Positions 6,463-11,769 of a stretch of 12,947 bases of DNA are shown piece by piece; the first letter of the stretch is position 1; each line of letters starts with the position of its first letter. The notes below the pieces were generated by a model. That model had not been told where the DNA came from and made no database searches. It saw only the letters and a program-made list of their open reading frames with translations. The stretch is from Candidatus Omnitrophota bacterium. GTDB taxonomy: Bacteria > Omnitrophota > Koll11 > Gygaellales > Profunditerraquicolaceae. The translations under genes and the position numbers were made by a program. The stretch lies in the NCBI GenBank assembly GCA_028719045.1, contig JAQULD010000041.1:1-12947 (forward strand), written 5' to 3'.

Positions 6463-7272
6463 CTATTTAGGGTGAGAGAGGAAATTCTTGATCTTATTCT
6501 GGAGCTGAGGCGAGATATCCTGGCACTGCAGGGCGCCTGTGATACGGATGGCTTTACGGTACGAATTCAGAAATGTCTTGCATGACGGACAATCCGATAT
6601 GTGGTTGTTAAAGGAATGCTGTTTTTTTTCGTTGAGCCGGCCGCTCGCGTAATCATAGACAAACCCTGTTAAAATAGAGCATGTCCTGCCGTGTTTCAGC
6701 TGCCCGGGCAGCTTGTCATTCTGGTAATCAGAGATCTCCGATTTTATCAAAAGATAAGCCCGGTGCAGGCGCGTTTTTAACGAATTCTCTTTCAGCCCCA
6801 TGATCACGGCGGCGTCTTTCACTGAAAAATTCTCCAGCCGGTGCAAAAGAAGCGGCATCCTGTACTTGATAGGTATATGTTTTATCGCGGTATCGATCCT
6901 GTCCCGCAATTCCTGGTCCAGGAGCTGTTCATCGGGCAGTTTCGGCCAGCTTACAAATAATCCGGAAGGGATCTTTTTGGCGTAATGGGTAAGAAAACCC
7001 GTAAGCCTGAAATTACTGCTTCTTTTTCTTAAGCTCATCAGCGCTTCATTGTAAGCGATCTTGTAGATCCAGGTTGAAATACTTGATTCATTCCGGAATC
7101 CGGACAGGTTCTTAGCGATCTTCAAGAAAGTATTCTGCACTATGTCTTCGGCGTCCTTTTCATTCCTGGTAATGCTCAAAGCCAGCCGGTAAACCTTGGA
7201 TTTATATTGTTTGAATATTTCTTCTATTCCCAGTTCATTATACATAGTGTTATTGCCTGATTTTAAGCTCAC
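6463..7272 (-). CDS. ECF sigma factor fused to a zinc-finger anti-sigma-like domain
   Basis: A 269-residue protein if it begins at the GTG at 7272; the ATG at 7245 (residue 10) is an alternative that would remove the 23-bp overlap with the upstream gene. Neither has a strong ribosome binding site. Residues about 16-85 are sigma region 2 (NEKDAEDIVQNTFLKIAKNL, then STWIYKIAYNEALMSLRKR). Residues about 120-178 are region 4, with the helix-turn-helix FSVKDAAVIMGLKENSLKTR. After residue 190 comes a C-terminal domain with Cys198, His224, Cys228 and Cys231, the C-x25-H-x3-C-x2-C pattern of zf-HC2 anti-sigma domains that bind zinc and respond to redox. It has no transmembrane segment. It probably directs RNA polymerase to stress promoters, including perhaps one just downstream. 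Confidence 0.88.
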   Translation of the reverse strand: MSLKSGNNTMYNELGIEEIFKQYKSKVYRLALSITRNEKDAEDIVQNTFLKIAKNLSGFRNESSISTWIYKIAYNEALMSLRKRSSNFRLTGFLTHYAKKIPSGLFVSWPKLPDEQLLDQELRDRIDTAIKHIPIKYRMPLLLHRLENFSVKDAAVIMGLKENSLKTRLHRAYLLIKSEISDYQNDKLPGQLKHGRTCSILTGFVYDYASGRLNEKKQHSFNNHISDCPSCKTFLNSYRKAIRITGALQCQDISPQLQNKIKNFLSHPK

Positions 7273-7759
7273 GCAGTATATTTTCCAGTAATTGCTTATG
7301 GGAGCTCTCTTCTTTTATAATAACCGCAAGCCCTTTTATCGCCGTTTCTGATTTTATCCTTCCTATAAGCTCGGAATAAAACCTTATGGAATTATCTTCG
7401 ATGATTATCCCCAGGCGCAGCGCGTCCTCGCGGTTTTTTATGGCCTTCTTCAGCTCTTTTGTGTTTTTATAAGGAGAGAATATCCCGTAATCCATGCTCT
7501 CCAAGAGGTCGTTATCCTCTGAAAGGTCTTCGCTGTGTTCTCTTATCGTAAATATAGCCCGCTCGAAAAAAGCGAGGTGTTTCTGTTCTTCTCCGGTTAA
7601 AAGTTCGATCGCCTTCCCGGTTTCTTTGCTTTTTACCGCGTCCTTAAGGCCTTTGTAGAATTCCAAGCCGTCTTTTTCTATCTTGCAGGCGATCTTATAG
7701 GCTTCCACTTCATCAAAATCCGTTATGACAAGAGCCCCTTCTTTTTCTTCAATACGCAT
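7250..7759 (-). CDS. Rubrerythrin-like ferritin-fold diiron protein
   Basis: A 169-residue all-helical protein of the ferritin/rubrerythrin superfamily. The likely diiron ligands are Glu28 in the first helix (CKIEKDGLEFY), Glu58 and His61 (EEQKH), Glu121 (IIIEDNSIRFY) and Glu151 with His154 (EESSH), giving the expected ExxH pair in each half. It lacks the C-terminal rubredoxin domain with CxxC pairs, so it is an erythrin-only form. Such proteins typically reduce peroxide or handle iron in anaerobes. A GGAGG site lies about 9 bases before the ATG. The gene starts 22 bp after the peroxidase fusion gene and overlaps the start of the sigma factor gene, so the three are cotranscribed. Cytoplasmic, no signal peptide. 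Confidence 0.85.
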   Translation of the reverse strand: MRIEEKEGALVITDFDEVEAYKIACKIEKDGLEFYKGLKDAVKSKETGKAIELLTGEEQKHLAFFERAIFTIREHSEDLSEDNDLLESMDYGIFSPYKNTKELKKAIKNREDALRLGIIIEDNSIRFYSELIGRIKSETAIKGLAVIIKEESSHKQLLENILRELKIRQ

Positions 7760-7781
7760 CTGGCTTGCCTCCGTTTTAAAT

Positions 7782-8636
7782 TTAAGCCTGCAGTTCGTCT
7801 ATGATCCTGGCCATAATAAAGTCATTGTCCGTTAACCCTCCGGCCGCGTGAGTGGTCAGGGTGACTTTAAGTTTGTTATAAATTATGGTCATCGTCGGAT
7901 GATGGCCCTGTTCTTCCGCAAGGACCGATACCAGGTCCAGGAAATACTTAGCCTCGACAAAATCCTTGAACTTGAATTCCTTGACCAATTTCTTTTCCTC
8001 CGCCAGTTCCCATCCGCGGTACTTAGCGAGCAGCTTTTCAACTTTTTCTTTCGGCATAGGTGGAGTGCCCTGCTCGCAGGGCGCGCATTTTCCAGGCAAG
8101 GCTTCCTGCGCCGCGAAAAACTCCGGGTTTTTTACCACTTCCTCAAGATATTTTAAGGCATGGCCGTAATCAGGGGCGTTGGTCAGCTCGCCTACGATTT
8201 GAATATACCTTAAAATATTATTCTTGTCTACAATCAGGATAGACCTGGCCAGCAAATTCAATTCTTTGATGAGCAGCCCGTAGTTTATCCCGAAAGAGGA
8301 AGTTTTGTAGTCGGAAAAAAGCCGCGCGTTCTTTATTTCATTCGCCTGGCAGAACCTGTTCTGCGCGAAAGGCAGGTCTTTGCTTATCCCTACGACCACC
8401 GTATCCGCCTGGAAAGCGGTCGCCTTCTTGTTAAATTCCTTTACCTGCATATCGCAGACCGGGGTGTCGATCGAAGGGAAAGAAGTGATGATCTTTATTT
8501 TACCGGCAAAGTCGGCAAGGCTTGTTTCCTTTAACTCCCCGGAAACCACCTTAAAATCCGGAGCCGGCTTTTCCGTTTTAAGGGACCTTCCCACTAAAGT
8601 CACCGGATTACCTTTAAATGTAATCGCTTTGGCCAT
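7782..8636 (-). CDS. Thiol peroxidase fused to pterin-4a-carbinolamine dehydratase
   Basis: A 284-residue protein with two full domains in one uninterrupted frame. Residues 1 to about 170 are a Tpx-type atypical 2-Cys peroxiredoxin: peroxidatic Cys61 in SIDTPVCD and resolving Cys96 in NRFCQANE, close to the positions in E. coli Tpx. Residues about 180-284 are a complete pterin-4a-carbinolamine dehydratase. They include the characteristic N-terminal KCAPCEQGTPPM, the HHP motif at 245-247 and His263 in TTHAAGG, so the catalytic histidines are kept. The first domain reduces peroxides using thioredoxin; the second dehydrates 4a-hydroxytetrahydropterin, although in many bacteria its role is unclear. 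An AAGGAGG site lies 5 bases before the ATG. It heads the run peroxidase, diiron protein, sigma factor. The fusion is unusual; each half has normal length, so this is not a frameshift artefact. Confidence 0.9.
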   Translation of the reverse strand: MAKAITFKGNPVTLVGRSLKTEKPAPDFKVVSGELKETSLADFAGKIKIITSFPSIDTPVCDMQVKEFNKKATAFQADTVVVGISKDLPFAQNRFCQANEIKNARLFSDYKTSSFGINYGLLIKELNLLARSILIVDKNNILRYIQIVGELTNAPDYGHALKYLEEVVKNPEFFAAQEALPGKCAPCEQGTPPMPKEKVEKLLAKYRGWELAEEKKLVKEFKFKDFVEAKYFLDLVSVLAEEQGHHPTMTIIYNKLKVTLTTHAAGGLTDNDFIMARIIDELQA

Positions 8637-8676
8637 TTTATCCTCCTTGTTAGCCCGTTCTTATGTTAGGCCTTTC

Positions 8677-8745
8677 TTATCTAAGCTTATTATTTACATA
8701 TTCGATGCAATTAGTAAAGGTAGGGATGCCACAATTTATTGACAT
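8677..8745 (-). CDS. Possible 22-residue micro-ORF upstream of the peroxidase fusion
   Basis: An ATG at 8745-8743 preceded by GGAGGAATT opens a 22-codon frame ending at TAA 8679-8677. The peptide begins MSINCGIPTF and contains two cysteines, Cys5 and Cys13. Its ribosome binding site and ATG fall inside one arm of the perfect hairpin at 8743-8781, so translation would need that hairpin to open. It ends 40 bp before the peroxidase fusion start. It could be a leader peptide, a small protein, or chance, since a stem containing CCTCC must also contain GGAGG. No homology can be claimed. Confidence 0.3.
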   Translation of the reverse strand: MSINCGIPTFTNCIEYVNNKLR

Positions 8746-8781
8746 AATTCCTCCAAACCGGCAAGATTTGGAGGAATTATG
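8743..8781 (-). promoter_or_regulatory. Perfect 15-bp hairpin after the hybrid cluster gene
   Basis: CATAATTCCTCCAAA (8743-8757) pairs perfectly with 8767-8781 around a 9-nt loop. It begins 11 bp after the hybrid cluster protein stop. On the minus strand the following bases are TCAATAAATTG, with no T run, so it is a poor intrinsic terminator, though it could protect or trim the 3' end of the upstream message. The descending arm holds GGAGGAATTATG, a ribosome binding site plus start codon, masked by pairing. Confidence 0.7.
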
Positions 8782-8792
8782 CGTTCGGAGGG

Positions 8793-10082
8793 TTATTTTT
8801 TCAGGATTTCTTCCAGGTCCTTTTCCGGGGTTGTAATCAATTTCAGGGCGAAATTATCCTGGATCACTTTAAAGACTCCAGGGGTTATAAAAGCCGGAGG
8901 AGTCGGCCCTATCCTTATATTTTTTACTCCCAGATAAAACAAGGTCAAAAGTATCGCTACCGCTTTTTGCTCAAACCAGGACAAAACAAAAATCAAAGGC
9001 AGGCTGTTTATGTCCGTGTCAAACGCCTTAGAGAGGGCGCCCGCCACCTGTATGGCGGAATAAGCGTTATTGCACTGCCCGACATCAATAAGGCGGGGTA
9101 TACCGTCAATGGAGCCGAAGTCCAGTTTATTGAACCTGTATTTCCCGCAGGCAAGCGTAAGGATAACACAATCCTTAGGCAGGCGTTCGGCGAACTCGGT
9201 ATAATAATTGCGCCCGGGTTTTGCGCCGTCGCAGCCCCCGATCAGGAAAAAGCGTTTGATCTTTCCGGATTTTACGGCCGCGATGATCTTATCCGCCAGT
9301 CCCAGGATCGCCGTATGGTGAAAACCGGTCATGATCTTTTTCGCGGGCGCCTCAGGCAAAGCCGGCAAAGATCTCGCTTTTTTGATCAAAGAGGAAAAAT
9401 CCCTGCCTTTGATATGCTCGGCTTGCGGTATCCCGGTGATCCCTGTCGTAAACAAACGGTCCAAATAGGTATTGGAAGGCGGTATCAGGACGCAATTGGT
9501 AGTAGCCAATATCGCCCCGCTAAACTCATTGAATTCTTTTTTCTGCTCCTGCCAGGCGCCCCCGTAATTACCAACCAGATGCTTGAATTTCTTCAATCCC
9601 GGATAACCGTGCGCGGGTAGCATTTCGCTGTGCGTGTAAATATTTATGCCGGTGCCCTCGGTCTGTTTTAAGAGCTCGTATAAATCAAGAAGGTCGTGGC
9701 CTGTGACCAGTATACCCGGGCCTTTTCTCGTGCCGGTCTCCACTTCCACCGGTACAGGGTTGCCAAAACGCTCTGTATGCGCTTTATCCAGGAGCGCCAT
9801 AACTTTTAAATTCATCTCTCCGCATTTTAAAACCATTCCCACATGCTGATTAATATCGAAGCTTACGTTGGTAACGGTCTTGAATAAAGCCTCGTGCATA
9901 AAAGCGTCCACTTCTTCGTCTTTTGCCCCTAATTCCCGGGCGTGATAGGCGTAAGCCGCTATGCCTTTAAGGCCGAACAATAAAATGTCCTGAAGGCTCT
10001 GGATATCCTCATTTTTTCCGCATACACCCATTTTTGTGCAACCATTGCCGCCCGCCGTCTGTTCGCATTGATAACAAAACAT
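8793..10082 (-). CDS. hcp: Hybrid cluster protein (hydroxylamine/NO reductase), short class III-like form
   Basis: A 429-residue iron-sulfur protein. The N-terminal cysteines C3, C6, C15 and C21 (C-x2-C-x8-C-x5-C) bind the cubane cluster. The hybrid-cluster ligands can all be assigned: His129 (TGHD), Glu153 (HSEMLPAHGYP), Cys197 (TTNC), Cys284 (GGCDG, the persulfide position), Cys312 (LACGKYRF), Cys337 (GQCNNAYS), and Glu371 with Lys373 (WFEQK). Class I and II enzymes are about 550 residues; this one lacks roughly 110 residues after the N-terminal cysteine motif, as in the short class III forms of archaea and some anaerobes. The enzyme reduces nitric oxide or hydroxylamine and protects against nitrosative stress. 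A strong AGGAGGG site precedes the ATG. It lies 26 bp after the ferredoxin-like gene, its probable electron donor, in the Rrf2-controlled operon. Confidence 0.95.
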   Translation of the reverse strand: MFCYQCEQTAGGNGCTKMGVCGKNEDIQSLQDILLFGLKGIAAYAYHARELGAKDEEVDAFMHEALFKTVTNVSFDINQHVGMVLKCGEMNLKVMALLDKAHTERFGNPVPVEVETGTRKGPGILVTGHDLLDLYELLKQTEGTGINIYTHSEMLPAHGYPGLKKFKHLVGNYGGAWQEQKKEFNEFSGAILATTNCVLIPPSNTYLDRLFTTGITGIPQAEHIKGRDFSSLIKKARSLPALPEAPAKKIMTGFHHTAILGLADKIIAAVKSGKIKRFFLIGGCDGAKPGRNYYTEFAERLPKDCVILTLACGKYRFNKLDFGSIDGIPRLIDVGQCNNAYSAIQVAGALSKAFDTDINSLPLIFVLSWFEQKAVAILLTLFYLGVKNIRIGPTPPAFITPGVFKVIQDNFALKLITTPEKDLEEILKK

Positions 10083-10108
10083 TTTCTTCCCTCCTAATTT
10101 GTCTCGCT

Positions 10109-10747
10109 TTACTGTTTACAAATTGCCCCTTTTACGCTTATTGTTATATCTTCATACGGAATATCTTTTCCCGAATTTTCAATCGCTTCTTTTATCAAAC
10201 CGACGAACCCGAAACAACACGGCACCTCCATATGCGCGCAGGTAACCGATTTTATGTTGTTCGCGGCCAGTATAGCGGAGATTTTCTCCTGATAGATGGA
10301 AACATCGTCCAGTTTAGGACAGCCGACCAAAAGGACCTTGTCCTTTAAAAGGCCTTTGTGGAAATCAGCGTAAGCAAAAGCCACACAGTCAGCGGCGATC
10401 AATAAATCCGCGCCTTCCAGAAACGGGGCCTGGACCGGAACAAGCATAAGCTGTACCGGCCATTGCCTGAGCGCTGTTTTTTCCTCTTTTAAAAATTTCG
10501 GCGCCTGTTTTACGGTATTGCGCATGGCCTTTAATTCATCGTAGCTTGCTGCCTGCCTTTCTTCTATGATGATCGCCCCCTTTGGACAATGGCCGATGCA
10601 GGCGCCCAGACCGTCGCAGAATGAATCGCTTATTAGCCTGGCCTTGCCGTCAATCACCTGTATGGCGCCTTCCGGGCAATTCGGCAGGCATAAGCCGCAG
10701 CCGGAACATTTTTCCTCATCGATCTTTATTATTTTTCTTTTAGCCAT
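10109..10747 (-). CDS. Ferredoxin-like iron-sulfur protein, probable electron donor to the hybrid cluster protein
   Basis: A 212-residue protein. Its N-terminal ferredoxin domain has a full first motif C14, C17, C20, C24 (CSGCGLCLPNCP). The second motif has only C44, C50 and C54, with Leu47 where the usual second cysteine would be (CDGLGACIGHCP), so one cluster may be [3Fe-4S] or have another ligand. Residues about 95-212 form an extra domain with C121, C143 (VGCPK), C170 and the pair C177-C178 (VPCCFG), possibly for another metal site or redox partner binding. No membrane segment. The gene starts 3 bp after the Rrf2 regulator stop, with an AAGGGA site, and ends 26 bp before the hybrid cluster gene. 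Ferredoxins of this kind are often encoded next to hcp, which supports a donor role. Confidence 0.85.
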   Translation of the reverse strand: MAKRKIIKIDEEKCSGCGLCLPNCPEGAIQVIDGKARLISDSFCDGLGACIGHCPKGAIIIEERQAASYDELKAMRNTVKQAPKFLKEEKTALRQWPVQLMLVPVQAPFLEGADLLIAADCVAFAYADFHKGLLKDKVLLVGCPKLDDVSIYQEKISAILAANNIKSVTCAHMEVPCCFGFVGLIKEAIENSGKDIPYEDITISVKGAICKQ

Positions 10748-10750
10748 TGT

Positions 10751-11152
10751 TTATCCCTTTAGTAAAGAAGCCAAACTGATAGTTTTAAGCTCGGAAACCA
10801 CGCGGCTTTCTATGTTACCGATTTTCCTCCTTAAAGCGCAGTTTTTCCTGTTCGGGCAAAGCATCTTCTTAAAAAAACATTCATTCAGCTTAAGCGGCCC
10901 CTGGAACGTCTCGATCAAATCAACCAGATAGATCTTTGACGAAGACAGGCCAAGAGAAAAACCGCCCCCCTTGCCTTTAAAGGATTTAAGCGTACCTTTT
11001 TTATTCAATACCTGGAGTATCTTCCTTAAAAACGGGCGGGGCATGCCGAGTTCCGCGACAAGCTCGGCGGCGGAAACTATTTTTCCTTTTTTTCCGGCGA
11101 TAAAAGCCAGCGCTCTTACCGCGTAATCCGTGTCTCTCGTGATTAATTTCAC
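10751..11152 (-). CDS. Rrf2-family transcriptional regulator with IscR-like cysteine triad
   Basis: A 133-residue regulator with the Rrf2 winged helix: MKLITRDTDYAVRAL at the start, the recognition region around SAAELVAELGMPRPFLRKIL (27-46), and a glycine-rich wing KGKGGGFSLG at 59-68. C92, C99 and C105 match the cysteine triad that binds an iron-sulfur cluster in IscR and NsrR, so it probably senses nitric oxide, oxygen or cluster status. The start is GTG at 11152, chosen because the N-terminus aligns with the family and AGGA lies 8 bases upstream. It is cotranscribed with the ferredoxin-like and hybrid cluster genes. The dyad over the promoter about 215 bp upstream is its likely operator, giving autoregulation. 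NsrR-like control of hcp is known in other bacteria; the exact subfamily here is not certain. Confidence 0.9.
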   Translation of the reverse strand: MKLITRDTDYAVRALAFIAGKKGKIVSAAELVAELGMPRPFLRKILQVLNKKGTLKSFKGKGGGFSLGLSSSKIYLVDLIETFQGPLKLNECFFKKMLCPNRKNCALRRKIGNIESRVVSELKTISLASLLKG

Positions 11153-11226
11153 TTTAGGGTTCCTATCTTTTGGTTTTATAAGGTGATTTTCTGCGATAAC
11201 AAAAATATGGAAGACGAATGGGCAGT

Positions 11227-11310
11227 TTAACGTCTTGCCCGGGACAAAGTACTACACCCCTCTTTACAACGTGCTACGGGCCGCAGCATGAAATCAACAG
11301 TTACATCCAT
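11227..11310 (-). CDS. Possible 27-residue cysteine-containing micro-ORF in the Rrf2 operon leader
   Basis: An ATG at 11310-11308 is preceded by AAAGGAGGGGGA, one of the strongest ribosome binding sites in the window, and opens a 27-codon frame to TAA 11229-11227. The peptide begins MDVTVDFMLRP and contains a CKEGC motif (Cys15 and Cys19) and a basic end. It lies about 50 bp after the predicted transcription start and 74 bp before the Rrf2 GTG. It would be the first gene of the operon, as a small protein or a leader peptide linking translation to downstream expression. I do not recognise it. The site quality and position favour translation. Confidence 0.5.
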   Translation of the reverse strand: MDVTVDFMLRPVARCKEGCSTLSRARR

Positions 11311-11365
11311 TCCCCCTCCTTTGTTTACCAAAACAACACCTGCGTAATTAATCACTGCTATCTAT

Positions 11366-11394
11366 ACAAATGATACCATATAAGTATCATTTGT
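11366..11394. promoter_or_regulatory. Perfect 11-bp inverted repeat, probable Rrf2 operator
   Basis: ACAAATGATAC (11366-11376) and GTATCATTTGT (11384-11394) are exact inverse complements around a 7-bp A/T-rich spacer. The dyad covers the -35 to -10 region of the predicted promoter. Rrf2 dimers bind symmetric A/T-rich sites of about this size, so occupation would repress the operon. The link to this particular regulator is inferred from position. Confidence 0.7.
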
Positions 11395-11397
11395 CAA
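11370..11397 (-). promoter_or_regulatory. Sigma-70 promoter of the Rrf2-ferredoxin-hybrid cluster operon
   Basis: On the minus strand a perfect TTGACA -35 (11397-11392) is followed after 16 bases by TATCAT (11375-11370, 5/6 match to TATAAT), with TGG just before it as an extended -10. The -35 begins 11 bp after the YggT stop codon. The predicted start is near 11363, giving a leader of about 50 nt before the 27-codon ORF. Confidence 0.7.
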
Positions 11398-11407
11398 GAA
11401 AAATTTT

Positions 11408-11710
11408 TTATCCCAGCCGCGCGGCCATTTCAATCAAAGTATTTACCAGGAAAGACCTCAGGAACATAATGATAAAAAACGCGATGATCGGGGAAATGTC
11501 TATGCCGATCTTAAGAGTAAAGGGCAGAATTTTTCTTATGGGGTAGAGTATAGGCTCGGTCACCTTATATAAGAACTGGACGATCGGATTATACGGGTCG
11601 GGGCTGACCCAGCTTATGAGCGCGCGGATCAGGATCAGCCAATACAATATAGCAAGGCCGACATCCAGGATCTTTGCCGAAGCTATCAGAAAATTCGAAA
11701 GCACAAACAT
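11408..11710 (-). CDS. YggT family membrane protein
   Basis: A 100-residue integral membrane protein. Hydrophobic segments at about 6-30 and 72-90 flank the conserved loop with ISWVSPDPYNPIVQFL and TEPILYPIRKILP, which is the YggT family signature. The short copy number (one repeat of two helices) fits the family's single-unit members in many bacteria. The role is poorly known; relatives have been linked to osmotic tolerance, cell division and chloroplast nucleoid or thylakoid function. A GGAG site lies about 7 bases before the ATG. It starts 59 bp after the copper ATPase gene and may be cotranscribed with it. It ends just before the Rrf2 operon promoter, without a visible terminator. Confidence 0.88.
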   Translation of the reverse strand: MFVLSNFLIASAKILDVGLAILYWLILIRALISWVSPDPYNPIVQFLYKVTEPILYPIRKILPFTLKIGIDISPIIAFFIIMFLRSFLVNTLIEMAARLG

Positions 11711-11769
11711 GGTCTTCTCCAGTTATTAATTGTACTATTTTATCCACCCTTACCGGAATTGTCAATAAT

